A stretch of DNA of 64,000 bases from Aquimarina sp. AU58 (GTDB lineage: Bacteria; Bacteroidota; Bacteroidia; Flavobacteriales; Flavobacteriaceae): assembly GCF_900312745.1 (NCBI RefSeq), contig NZ_OMPD01000009.1:682001-746000 (forward strand), given 5' to 3'. The notes beneath the pieces were generated by a model. It had not been told where the DNA came from, searched no databases, and was given only the letters and a program-made list of their open reading frames with translations. The position numbers and the translations under genes were made by a program. Position 1 is the stretch's first letter. Each line of letters starts with the position of its first letter. Positions 43,716 through 52,010 of the stretch are shown here, piece by piece.

Positions 43716-44330
43716 TTACCAGGCCTCTTCAATCTGTAGTCGTTCTCCGTTTTGATATGAAGCGATAAAAGCATTTCTAAACCCGAGTCGTACTAATTCT
43801 CTACGAAATTTTTTGGCTTCATTAAGTGTTTCAAAATTTCCTAAGGCATATTTATTAAATCCACCACTTTTAATTTGTCTGAAATTCACAAAATTCTCAG
43901 AATACATAGACAAATCTATACTTTCAAAAGCTCCAATTTGTACAGCATACACCAATTCATCTTGCAAGGAACGACCATTTCCTACTCCGCTACCACCAGA
44001 ATCTGATTCTAATTCCTGATTCATAGATAGGTTTTTAACCGTTTCTGTTAACTCAGCGATTTTAGTATCCCGTGTCGTTACCTCAGATTTATGCTTTTTC
44101 TTGGTAACCATGTTTTCTGGAGTATTAAAATTCATAAAATACACAGTCCCTGCAACACCTAGTAATGCAATGATACCTAGTATGATGGTTGCGATCTTAA
44201 ATTTTCGAGAGTTTTCTTTTTCGTCTTTTACAGCTTTGTTACGTGCATAATCCACAGCACGCTTAGATTCTTCGACTTTTTCTATTTGGTCTTTAAAACC
44301 CTGTAATTCTTCGTCTGTTATAAAAGGCAT
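43716..44330 (-). CDS. SPOR-domain membrane protein
   Basis: 204 residues. Charged N-terminus (FKDQIEKVEESKRAVDYARN), one transmembrane helix (IATIILGIIALLGVAGTVYF), a coiled-coil linker (HKSEVTTRDTKIAELTETVK) and a C-terminal SPOR-like domain: YAVQIGAFESIDLSMYSENF, LGNFETLNEAKKFRRELVRL, FRNAFIASYQNG. SPOR domains bind denuded peptidoglycan at division sites; here a periplasmic peptidoglycan-binding role is inferred. Confidence 0.85.
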   Translation of the reverse strand: MPFITDEELQGFKDQIEKVEESKRAVDYARNKAVKDEKENSRKFKIATIILGIIALLGVAGTVYFMNFNTPENMVTKKKHKSEVTTRDTKIAELTETVKNLSMNQELESDSGGSGVGNGRSLQDELVYAVQIGAFESIDLSMYSENFVNFRQIKSGGFNKYALGNFETLNEAKKFRRELVRLGFRNAFIASYQNGERLQIEEAW

Positions 44331-44495
44331 CTGATTTGTGTTTAGATATTCAAATATAATTGTTTATTATAAAATTTCAAGGTTTTGAGAGCTTTAGGAA
44401 TATTTATATATTGCAAACTAAAAATACTACGGTAAAAACGTAATAATAGTAAGGTTATTTAATATATAGATAACATTTATATATAAAAGTATAAA

Positions 44496-44503
44496 TATCT
44501 TTG
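44496..44503 (+). promoter_or_regulatory. Candidate Bacteroidetes -7 box (TAnnTTTG)
   Basis: TATCTTTG fits the TAnnTTTG consensus. No good -33 TTG was found at 17-23 bases upstream in this AT-rich DNA, so this is tentative. It precedes the possible small RNA. Confidence 0.35.
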
Positions 44504-44509
44504 CTACAT

Positions 44510-44740
44510 ATTAAAATGATTGAAAGGGAATTATTTGATTTTGGATATTGATGATCTGTGATATCCAAATCTTTAAAGTTGAGAATACGTAAGGACAACA
44601 TTTTCGGCAAGGAACACCCGGATGTACTAGGATGTCATTATTGCATTGTTAGAAAAGTATGTTCGAAGACAACTGGGAAAGTCTTATATATCCGGAATTG
44701 TTTGAGGGGAAAACGCAACCAGTAAGGTTGCGTTTTTTTT
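44510..44740 (+). ncRNA. Candidate small non-coding RNA, about 230 nt
   Basis: Between a TAnnTTTG box and a strong terminator, the sequence is more GC-balanced than the surrounding gap and has no ATG frame of good length. GGATAT (44543) pairs with ATATCC (44561), and ACATTTTCGGCAAGGAACAC and GATGTACTAGGATGTC suggest further structure. A 56-codon frame without a start codon also runs here, so a degraded gene is an alternative. I could not match it to 6S, tmRNA or SRP RNA. Confidence 0.4.
44711..44740 (+). terminator. Rho-independent terminator
   Basis: AAACGCAACC and GGTTGCGTTT pair perfectly with a 5-base loop, followed by a run of T up to 44740. There is no annotated coding gene upstream on this strand for over 1 kb, which supports a non-coding transcript. 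Confidence 0.8.
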
Positions 44741-44828
44741 ATCTGTATAAATATAATCCAGAATCAGGTTGTATTATCTTGGTTTTTATTTGTTACATAC
44801 GACCAGTTGGATTCTATTTTACTTCATC

Positions 44829-44966
44829 TTAACCACGTCTACATCTTCCTCCTACATGTCTCCATCCTTTAGGGCAATAATCTGGTGCAGTTCCTCCATT
44901 AATTTTAATTTGTGTGTTCTTTGTTAACTTTTTTACTCCTGTTAAACTTTTAATGTTTTTTAACAT
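44829..44966 (-). CDS. Double-glycine-leader peptide (bacteriocin-like precursor), 45 residues
   Basis: ATG 44966 to TAA 44829. The leader MLKNIKSLTGVKKLTKNTQ ends in INGG (Gly24-Gly25), the pattern of flavobacterial double-glycine leaders cleaved by peptidase-containing ABC transporters. The core peptide is about 20 residues, basic, with two cysteines (Cys30 and Cys42 in DYCPKGW and GRCRRG) that could form a disulfide. No transporter or modification gene is adjacent. Its 5' side has an inverted repeat (TCCCAG/CTGGGA, 44995-45023). Activity as an antimicrobial or signal is inference. Confidence 0.72.
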   Translation of the reverse strand: MLKNIKSLTGVKKLTKNTQIKINGGTAPDYCPKGWRHVGGRCRRG

Positions 44967-45365
44967 GTTATTTGTTTTTAATTATATAAATATCTCCCAG
45001 GCTTTTTTTTAAGGCATCTGGGATCTATGCCTTATTCTATAGTCATGATTATGATACATATTGGTGACTACCTTTTTATTTAGAATAATTACCCTTGTAT
45101 GTATCATTATTATTTACCTCAAACATAGATTAGATGTAAGAAATGATGCTATAGAAATAAGAGGTTTGTGACGAATTAGGTTTAAATAGTGATAAAAATA
45201 AAAATCTAGGGATGAATTTTTTTTTGATGGTATGAGTTATGGTTAAACATTATGTTAACGGTGGGTTTTACATATATCTGTATTGTCTTTTTTAAACTAA
45301 AAAAGTCATTAATCTTGATTAAAATTTAGATGTTCTGTCTTGTATTATCAAAGTTGTCTAAAAAG

Positions 45366-45411
45366 AAAGAGGTTGAATTCTATGTTAAAAACATAGAATT
45401 CAACCTCTTTT
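45366..45411. terminator. Perfect 21-bp stem-loop terminator
   Basis: AAAGAGGTTGAATTCTATGT(T) and its exact complement flank a 4-base A-rich loop, 26 bases beyond the stop of the 533-residue protein gene. The A-run and T-run ends make it usable in both directions. The gap 44967-45365 left of it shows no other gene. Confidence 0.8.
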
Positions 45412-45436
45412 ATGTAGTGATTTTTAGCTTTTGCTA

Positions 45437-47038
45437 TTAGTTTCCGTCTTGAGTAGTTGCTGAACTACTACATTTGGTAAGTTCATTACAAAACTTTAGT
45501 AAACTTTCCTGATTGTTTTTGTACTCTTTATTAGCAACTTTTTCGATTACTGTTGGGCAACCTTCAGCATATTTGGTAAGGTTCTTTTTAAAACCAAAAA
45601 CAAAACCAGCGGCCATAGTTGATTTTCCTTTTTCACTTCCGGCAGGAAGAATAACCATCTCAGATTCATTAAATAGATATAAATTAATCTTATCAGACTC
45701 AAAAAGCACTTTACAAAGCTTATCTGTGGCTCCGCCTAATACCATTTGCCCGGCATCTACAGCTCCAGATTTAATAGAAGATTCTTTAAACTTAATATTT
45801 CTGTAATGAAGCCCATCAACAAAGACAAGTTCTTTACATTTTTTTGCACTCTTTACTCTGCTTCCGATTGGAGTACCGTTTTGATCATACTCTACTGTTT
45901 TTAGCTTATATCCGATTGAAGCAATATCACTGGATTTGATATCAACCAGCGTAGTATCATTTTCTTTGGTAATTAAATATGCTTTATTTAATTCTATATC
46001 TGTAGTTTCTTCTTTTTCCTCTTCCTCTTCAGGTACATTGCTTAGATCCTCGGTAAGCACTTTCATGTGTCGAGTGTTTGTTTTATTCGTCTCTAAAGAT
46101 TTGATGAGTTGCTCTGCCTTTTTGATAAAATATTTACCATCTTTTTTATCATAATTATTATCGATGATTTTCTGAGCGTACTCTTTTACTTTCTCCGGCA
46201 TTTCTAGATAGTAGTACAAATTTGCGATGTTGTAATAACTGGCATATCGTACCTTTCTTATTTTACGTTTATCACCAGGGTAGTTTGGGATTACACTATT
46301 AAAATATTCGATAATAGGTTCCATCTCTTTTTTGATCTCATCGATAGGCTCATCGTATTTGATTTTATCAAACGAAGCTTTTACCTTATCAAACGCTTCG
46401 TGGTGCTTTTGAAATTCTGGGTGCTTTTTCGAGCCTAAAATCCATAAGTATTCATATTCGGTTGTATAAGGAATGTATCCATATGCACGATTTGCATAGC
46501 TATTGATATTGCTTATAATCGTGTTCTTATGAGCAGTTCTATACTTGTTTCTTAAGTTATGTCGATTATTGTTGTAATAATCTTTTGCCTTGTTATAGCT
46601 ACCAAAAGTACTACTCTTATAAGTAGTGCTTTCTGAATATGTTTTTTGGAAGTTTTCTGCTGTTTCTGCATTGTTAAACGATAAGGAGGCAGAAGATGAA
46701 TAGGTAACAACTACCATATATTCGTAGCTTACAGAAATGACTTTTCCTTCTTTGTCCTTTTTCTCAATTTTGTTCTTATTGATATTGACTTCTCCTATTT
46801 CTGTACCATTAAACGTGTAATTATAATCTAATGTTCCTTCAGATTTTACTTTTGAGAATCCAGAAATTGAAATCCCCCTATGATTGGTAGAATACGTTCT
46901 TTTGGTATCGTCCAGAATGGGTTTGGTAGGTAGTTTTACATAAGAAACTTTAAAGTTTTCTTTATCCAAATCTGCACTTTGCGCAAACGAAATTAGACAA
47001 AACAATAGGGTAATAGATGTTAGCAATCCTTGTTTCAT
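45437..47038 (-). CDS. Secreted protein, 533 residues, unknown function
   Basis: Signal peptide KQGLLTSITLLFCLISFAQS. The N-terminal half has strands (YSTNHRGISISGFSKVKSEG) and then helical repeats (NIANLYYYLEMPEKVKEYAQ, TPR-like, around residues 250-300). An acidic linker (VPEEEEEKEETTD) leads to a C-terminal domain with KCKELVFVDGLHYRNIKFKE and a final cysteine-containing helix. No family recognised. Likely periplasmic or surface exposed. Confidence 0.75.
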   Translation of the reverse strand: MKQGLLTSITLLFCLISFAQSADLDKENFKVSYVKLPTKPILDDTKRTYSTNHRGISISGFSKVKSEGTLDYNYTFNGTEIGEVNINKNKIEKKDKEGKVISVSYEYMVVVTYSSSASLSFNNAETAENFQKTYSESTTYKSSTFGSYNKAKDYYNNNRHNLRNKYRTAHKNTIISNINSYANRAYGYIPYTTEYEYLWILGSKKHPEFQKHHEAFDKVKASFDKIKYDEPIDEIKKEMEPIIEYFNSVIPNYPGDKRKIRKVRYASYYNIANLYYYLEMPEKVKEYAQKIIDNNYDKKDGKYFIKKAEQLIKSLETNKTNTRHMKVLTEDLSNVPEEEEEKEETTDIELNKAYLITKENDTTLVDIKSSDIASIGYKLKTVEYDQNGTPIGSRVKSAKKCKELVFVDGLHYRNIKFKESSIKSGAVDAGQMVLGGATDKLCKVLFESDKINLYLFNESEMVILPAGSEKGKSTMAAGFVFGFKKNLTKYAEGCPTVIEKVANKEYKNNQESLLKFCNELTKCSSSATTQDGN

Positions 47039-47126
47039 AATAGTTGAGGTTATTTATAAAATAGCCGCCAATATAGTTAAAAAAATGTTAACGTGCTATT
47101 TTGAAACAAGGCTCCCTGTTCTTTAT

Positions 47127-48818
47127 CTATTCGGTGACTTCTATAATTAGAGCATCATCGGTCTTGGTCACTTTTGTTAATCCTAATTTAGAAAGCCCTT
47201 TGATACCTTTATCCCAGCCTTTATTACTTAAGCCTGTAGCGCTCTTAAGTTCTGATAGATCCATACTTTTTTCTTTTTTAAGAATCTCAAAGATGGCTTT
47301 TTCATTGTCATTAAGCTCTACTTGCTTTTTCTCTGGACGCATCTGCGGGAAAAATAGTACTTCCTGTATAGATTGATTATTAGTCATAAACATGGCCAAT
47401 CGGTCGATACCTATTCCGATCCCCGAGGTTGGTGGCATCCCATACTCCAGGGCACGTAAAAAGTCCTGATCGATAAACATTGCTTCGTCATCACCTTTTT
47501 CAGACAATTTAAGCTGATCTTCAAAACGTTCGCGTTGATCGATAGGATCATTAAGCTCTGTATAGGCATTTGCCAGTTCTTTACCATTTACCATAAGCTC
47601 AAAACGTTCTGTAAGCCCTTCTTTAGAACGGTGTTTTTTGGTAAGTGGACTCATCTCTACAGGGTAATCGATAATAAATGTAGGTTGGATATAATTGGCT
47701 TCACATTTTTCTCCAAAAATTTCATCTATCATTTTTCCGATCCCCATAGTTTCATCAACTTCAAGACCTAATGCCTTAGCTGCTTCACGAACTTCGGCTT
47801 CGCTCTTTTTATAAAGGTCATATCCGGTATGCTCTTTTATCGCATCAAGAATACCAATACGCTTATAAGGCGCTTTATAATTAATGATGTTATCCCCAAA
47901 TTGTGCTTCGGGAGTTCCGTGAAGTGCGATGGCTACTTTTTCTAACAACTTTTCGGTCGTATCCATCATCCAATGGTAATCTTTATAAGCAGCATACATT
48001 TCCATTACAGTAAATTCTGGATTGTGAGTACGATCCATACCTTCATTTCTAAAATCTTTTGCAAACTCATACACTCCATCAAATCCTCCTACAATTAGAC
48101 GTTTTAGATATAGCTCGTTGGCAACACGAAGATAAAGAGGAATATCCAGTGCATTGTGATGTGTAATAAACGGGCGTGCTGCTGCACCTCCTGGTATAGG
48201 CTGAAGAATAGGAGTCTCGACCTCTAAAAAGCCCATTTCGTTATAAAAATTGCGAATGGTATTTACAATCTGTGTGCGTTTAATAAAAGTATCTCTAACT
48301 TTTGGATTCACTACCAGATCAGCATAACGCTGACGATATCTTAACTCCGGATCATTAAATTCATCAAAAGTATTTCCTTCTTTATCTGTTTTAGGAAGAG
48401 GAAGAGGTTTTAACGATTTACTTAATAGTGTAAAGTTTTTAACCAATACGGTCTTTTCACCAACCTGGGTAGTAAAAAGCTCTCCTTCGATACCTATAAA
48501 ATCACCTATGTCTAATAGTTTTTTATAGACTTCGTTATACAAGAGTTTGTCCTCACCAGGACAAATCTCATCTCTGTTAAAATAGACTTGTATGCGACCA
48601 TCGGTATCTTGTAATTCTGCAAAAGAAGCTTTACCCTGTATTCTTCTCGACATTAATCTACCTGCAATAATTACCTTTTTACCTTCTTCAAACTTGCTCT
48701 TTATCTGTTTCGAGGTATAGTCAACCGGATACAATGCAGCCGGATAAGGATCGATACCTAGATTGCGTAATGCGTTTAATTTTTCTCTTCTTACAAGTTC
48801 TTGTTCTGATAATTGCAT
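47127..48818 (-). CDS. lysS: Lysyl-tRNA synthetase (class II)
   Basis: 563 residues; attaches lysine to tRNA-Lys in the cytoplasm. The N-terminal OB-fold ([20 protein letters not shown]) binds the anticodon. Class II motif 2 is [20 protein letters not shown] (Arg and Glu); motif 3 is [14 protein letters not shown]. Beyond the usual end near residue 495, about 65 extra residues form a winged-helix-like tail ([37 protein letters not shown]), seen in flavobacterial enzymes. A TAnnTTTG box lies just upstream. Confidence 0.97.
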   Translation of the reverse strand: MQLSEQELVRREKLNALRNLGIDPYPAALYPVDYTSKQIKSKFEEGKKVIIAGRLMSRRIQGKASFAELQDTDGRIQVYFNRDEICPGEDKLLYNEVYKKLLDIGDFIGIEGELFTTQVGEKTVLVKNFTLLSKSLKPLPLPKTDKEGNTFDEFNDPELRYRQRYADLVVNPKVRDTFIKRTQIVNTIRNFYNEMGFLEVETPILQPIPGGAAARPFITHHNALDIPLYLRVANELYLKRLIVGGFDGVYEFAKDFRNEGMDRTHNPEFTVMEMYAAYKDYHWMMDTTEKLLEKVAIALHGTPEAQFGDNIINYKAPYKRIGILDAIKEHTGYDLYKKSEAEVREAAKALGLEVDETMGIGKMIDEIFGEKCEANYIQPTFIIDYPVEMSPLTKKHRSKEGLTERFELMVNGKELANAYTELNDPIDQRERFEDQLKLSEKGDDEAMFIDQDFLRALEYGMPPTSGIGIGIDRLAMFMTNNQSIQEVLFFPQMRPEKKQVELNDNEKAIFEILKKEKSMDLSELKSATGLSNKGWDKGIKGLSKLGLTKVTKTDDALIIEVTE

Positions 48819-48839
48819 AAATTCGTCATTTTAAAGGCA

Positions 48840-48847
48840 CAAAAATA
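48840..48847 (-). promoter_or_regulatory. Candidate -7 box for lysS
   Basis: On the minus strand TATTTTTG fits TAnnTTTG, about 22 bases before the lysS start codon. A -33 element is not obvious. Confidence 0.45.
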
Positions 48848-48929
48848 GCCTATTTGAAGAATTTAATGAAAGGTCTGATTAAAAACTTTTGACCTCAATT
48901 TTAAGACTTTGAAAAAAGCAATCTAATCT

Positions 48930-48975
48930 TAGTGCTTATCAGGTATGTTTTATACGTGTACCTTGCGTGTTCCTC
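48930..48975. repeat. Partial attC-like spacer repeat
   Basis: GCTTATCAGGTATGTTTTATACGTG resembles the right arms at 15560 and 28578 (TTAGCAATGTTTTATACACC). The matching left arm is missing. It marks the start of a second small block of minus-strand accessory genes. Confidence 0.45.
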
Positions 48976-48977
48976 TT

Positions 48978-49640
48978 TTATATTACAGCTTCTCTATCTA
49001 AATCACTATAAGGATAATGTCCTTTTTCTTTTAGTAATTTGAACAATTTATCGCTTCCATTTTGTCTTGCATAGTCCATTTCACTTCTAAACAATTGTAG
49101 GCAAAGTAATAAGTGATGTTCTCTATCTCCGATTTTAAATTTTTTGCCATTCGGCTCGTATAAATCAAATACTAAACACGTGTTTTCTTCGTCTTCTCCA
49201 TTCGGGATTTCTATAGTTTCTTTTGGATTAAGAACTGCTTGAGAAGAGTACATCCCAATTGAAGTTAAAAATCCACAAGCATTTCTTTCAGCCAAATTAA
49301 AAGGCGTTTGGGGATCCTTACTAGCATGATAGTCATATTTTGTGAATGCGACTAATTCATATGTTCCCAAGCGATTTTTTAAAGGGCCATTACCATTTGG
49401 GTCTAATAACTCCATGGTTGCAAATCCAGTTCCTTTTATATGATTTGGAAAATAATACATATCTACAGCTCCACCAATTGCAAAAGGTATGATTGCGTGG
49501 CCAACTAGATCATGCATTTCTCCAAGAACATTTTCAAGTCCTTTAGATTTTAATTCATAATCCTTTTCGTGTTCTGCATCTGTAAAATCTTTTTCAATAG
49601 GCTTTTCCTTGTTACCAAATAATCTTTTTAAAAAACTCAT
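48978..49640 (-). CDS. Suppressor-of-fused (SUFU)-domain protein
   Basis: 220 residues, no signal peptide. VDMYYFPNHIKGTGFATMEL and YELVAFTKYDYHASKD, with a following FNLAERNACGFLTSIGMYSS, match the pattern of bacterial SUFU-domain proteins, which are common immunity or accessory proteins for toxins. GDREHHLLLCLQLFRSEMDY and GHYPYSDLDREAVI close it, the end also being typical. No toxin gene is adjacent. The match is by eye. Confidence 0.68.
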   Translation of the reverse strand: MSFLKRLFGNKEKPIEKDFTDAEHEKDYELKSKGLENVLGEMHDLVGHAIIPFAIGGAVDMYYFPNHIKGTGFATMELLDPNGNGPLKNRLGTYELVAFTKYDYHASKDPQTPFNLAERNACGFLTSIGMYSSQAVLNPKETIEIPNGEDEENTCLVFDLYEPNGKKFKIGDREHHLLLCLQLFRSEMDYARQNGSDKLFKLLKEKGHYPYSDLDREAVI

Positions 49641-49666
49641 ATTTACTTTCAGTTTGTTTTTCTTGG

Positions 49667-50182
49667 TTACTCATTTCTATCCCAGATACTGCACGTTCTC
49701 CATTCTAATCCAGAAACCAGGTGCTTAAGTATCTTTTTATTTTTAACTTTAAATCGAATGGTCGAAGAAGGAGCCTCAATACTAGTTTTTGAATATTCGA
49801 TTCCTTCAAAAATTTCTTTTTCCCATGTATCGACCAAATCCCAATTTTTATCCAGTATCAGTTCTAAGTTTTGAATTTCCCTATTAGAAATCGCGGTATA
49901 CTCTGGAGATTGATCAATATTCCTAAGCATATCATTATAGGCGTTTAATTCCCGAATAGCACAAAGGTATAGTAATTCGGAAATTTTTTCACTACTAATT
50001 TTAATAGTATTGAGATAAACCCGAGACTCAAATTCTTTGAGGTGATAATATGCATCTGTAATAAATTGAAATGCAATATTCTTTTTTAAGGGTAAATCCG
50101 GAACCTGAGTGCTATATAAAAAGTAAGTAGCTTTCACATATGCATCATCAATATCTATTATTTTTATTCGATAAGAATCCAT
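49667..50182 (-). CDS. Hypothetical protein, 171 residues
   Basis: No signal peptide. Helix-rich middle (AFQFITDAYYHLKEFESRVY, CAIRELNAYNDMLRN), strands at the C-terminus ending TCSIWDRNE. No family recognised. 26 bases separate it from the SUFU-like gene, so they are probably one operon or cassette. Confidence 0.7.
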   Translation of the reverse strand: MDSYRIKIIDIDDAYVKATYFLYSTQVPDLPLKKNIAFQFITDAYYHLKEFESRVYLNTIKISSEKISELLYLCAIRELNAYNDMLRNIDQSPEYTAISNREIQNLELILDKNWDLVDTWEKEIFEGIEYSKTSIEAPSSTIRFKVKNKKILKHLVSGLEWRTCSIWDRNE

Positions 50183-50227
50183 TTTTATTCTTTCTAACGA
50201 GGTGAATAAACCTCATTTTGGTAGGAT

Positions 50228-50629
50228 TTATTTATTATTGACTGTTGCTATTTCTTTTATTCTTTTTAATATAATTCCCCAGTTGTTTTCAGTGTGTTTT
50301 TTTATTTTCTCATTTTCAAAACCTTGTTGAGTAACTTTTAAAATTGTATGCTTTTTTTTGAAATCTAATTGATAAGTGATAATTGAAACCATATCATTTA
50401 ACCCTAATAAATTATTAAACTTCAAGATTTTATTTGCCTCTATTTCAAGAAAAACACCATTATGCATTTTTTCATACTGAAAAGGTATTTGACTGTCTGT
50501 TTTCCAGTCAGTGTCTGCATTATTTTTAAACAAATATTTAATATTTTCAGGATTGGTTACGACATCCCAAACACAAGGTAAACTTGCATTAATTTCAATT
50601 TCCTTAGTTAGTTTAGTTTTATTTTCCAT
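50228..50629 (-). CDS. SRPBCC-fold protein
   Basis: 133 residues. EIEINASLPCVWDVVTNPEN is the first strand and helix of the START/SRPBCC fold (the AHSA1/polyketide-cyclase type), followed by FEANKI-like strands (VFLEIEANKILKFNNLLGLN) and a C-terminal helix (ENNWGIILKRIKEIATV). Ligand unknown. A short hairpin (AGGTGAATAAACCT) lies in the 45-base gap to the next gene, which may be a compact spacer site. Confidence 0.78.
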   Translation of the reverse strand: MENKTKLTKEIEINASLPCVWDVVTNPENIKYLFKNNADTDWKTDSQIPFQYEKMHNGVFLEIEANKILKFNNLLGLNDMVSIITYQLDFKKKHTILKVTQQGFENEKIKKHTENNWGIILKRIKEIATVNNK

Positions 50630-50818
50630 TAAAGATTTAGCTTACTTATCGTTGTTTTGTTAGTTACAACCAACAATATTATACCCTCAATTAGATTTAT
50701 TAGCGTTTGTGCGTATTTATTTGTTTTATGTTCTATTTTATAAAGATCAACGTTATTTTAAACTAGAGCCTTGTTTTATAATGATTTACTTTATCAAGCA
50801 TGCTACAAAATAAAGCAT

Positions 50819-50930
50819 GGCTAAATATTAATAATAAAAAACGTGTATATCGTCATATCAATAGACTTTGTGACGAATGTGTGTAAAAAAGTGATGGTTG
50901 TAATCGGTTTTGGTAAACGATTGAAACTAT
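50819..50930. repeat. 110-bp direct repeat, copy 1
   Basis: Shares with 51837-51945 the segments ATATCAATA(A/G)ACTTTGTGA, AAAAAAGTGATG(G/A)TTGT and TTTTGGTAAACGATTGAAA. The gap 50630-50932 otherwise contains CAACCAACAATATTATACCC at about 50674, a possible decayed repeat arm. Confidence 0.75.
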
Positions 50931-50932
50931 GC

Positions 50933-51703
50933 CTAATATAGATGTAGGTGGTCATCCTCTTTATTGCCAATGAAGATTGGGCCCAATTTACTTCCAATAA
51001 AATAGTGAAGAGGGTATTTACTAAATGCACTTTGTCCGTTAAGAGCCATCTGATAAAGTTTTAAGAAATGACCAGAACTATTTTGTTCAATAAATAATAA
51101 ATTCTCTTGACAAAGTTTATGTTTATTTCTTTTCTTTTTTATGATACAAGAAGCCACGCTAAGTTTAATTTCTTTGGAGGCATTGGTATATACTTGAATA
51201 GGTGAATTGATTTCAACATCGCATGTTTTTAGATAGGTAAGTATCGAAGAAGTACCCTTCATTACTTCTAATCCGTTATGAACATATTTTTGATCGAACC
51301 CAATACGGATATCTTCAAAATTATTGAACAACTTCATTCTGAAATTCTCTATTTCAAATGATTCATCAATTAAAGAAATGTTTTCAGGTTCGTTTTTACA
51401 TAAATACTTTCCACATAGGAGATTGATTAATCTCAAATATCTTTCGGGTTCCTTGATTCTTAATAATTCTTCTTCATCTATGTCATTAATCATCACGTTG
51501 AAAGGCAAAAGCCCCCATGGTTTAGTTTCATTTTTCGTCTTCCACCTTACTAACAAAAAAGTAAAATCATCTGAAATTTTCTTTTTATAAATGACTTCTA
51601 TAGATTCCTCATTAAAATTAATAAAATCAGCATTATTTTGGGACGTATTCAATTTGATGAACTCATGTATTATTTTTTTGTCGGTTTTAGATAATAGGGG
51701 CAT
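50933..51703 (-). CDS. Hypothetical protein flanked by direct repeats, 256 residues
   Basis: Soluble and mixed alpha/beta. Notable: FTFLLVRWKTKNETKPWGLL then PFNVMINDIDEEELLRIKEP, LCGKYLCKNEPENISLIDES, and a C-terminal YFIGSKLGPIFIGNKEDDHL. No family recognised and no signal peptide. It lies exactly between two about 110-base direct repeats (50819-50930 and 51837-51945), as expected for an inserted unit. Confidence 0.7.
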   Translation of the reverse strand: MPLLSKTDKKIIHEFIKLNTSQNNADFINFNEESIEVIYKKKISDDFTFLLVRWKTKNETKPWGLLPFNVMINDIDEEELLRIKEPERYLRLINLLCGKYLCKNEPENISLIDESFEIENFRMKLFNNFEDIRIGFDQKYVHNGLEVMKGTSSILTYLKTCDVEINSPIQVYTNASKEIKLSVASCIIKKKRNKHKLCQENLLFIEQNSSGHFLKLYQMALNGQSAFSKYPLHYFIGSKLGPIFIGNKEDDHLHLY

Positions 51704-51836
51704 TTTTATTTTGTTTTTAATGTAGAAATTTGGTTTTGGTTACGATTGCAAATCTATGTGGTACAATAATGCTGCTATAAAAAATCTAGAAAATTATCAA
51801 TAATATATACACATATACATCTGCTTGTAATTATTA

Positions 51837-51945
51837 GCCAAATATCAATAATAAAAATATGTGTGTCGCCATATCAATAAACTTTGTGACGAATGCATGC
51901 AAAAAAGTGATGATTGTGAGTTTTGGTAAACGATTGAAATTAAAA
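51837..51945. repeat. 110-bp direct repeat, copy 2
   Basis: Same sequence as 50819-50930 with about 15-20 mismatches by eye, in the same orientation. The remainder of the 51704-52010 gap shows no gene, only this repeat and the terminator at 51961. Confidence 0.75.
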
Positions 51946-51960
51946 TGCTTGACTAATAAT

Positions 51961-51995
51961 AGTCCTCATAGGTTTTTAAAAACCTATGAGGACTA
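51961..51995. terminator. Perfect stem-loop terminator
   Basis: AGTCCTCATAGGTTTTTA is followed by its inverted complement (AAAACCTATGAGGACT), 16 bases after the stop codon of the thioredoxin-like gene. Confidence 0.8.
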
Positions 51996-52010
51996 TATAC
52001 ATCATAACGA

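Noticed and set aside
44560-44735. Degraded coding gene in the candidate RNA
   Set aside because: A 56-codon frame exists but lacks a start codon and any recognisable family; the promoter and terminator fit an RNA better, so this is kept only as an alternative.
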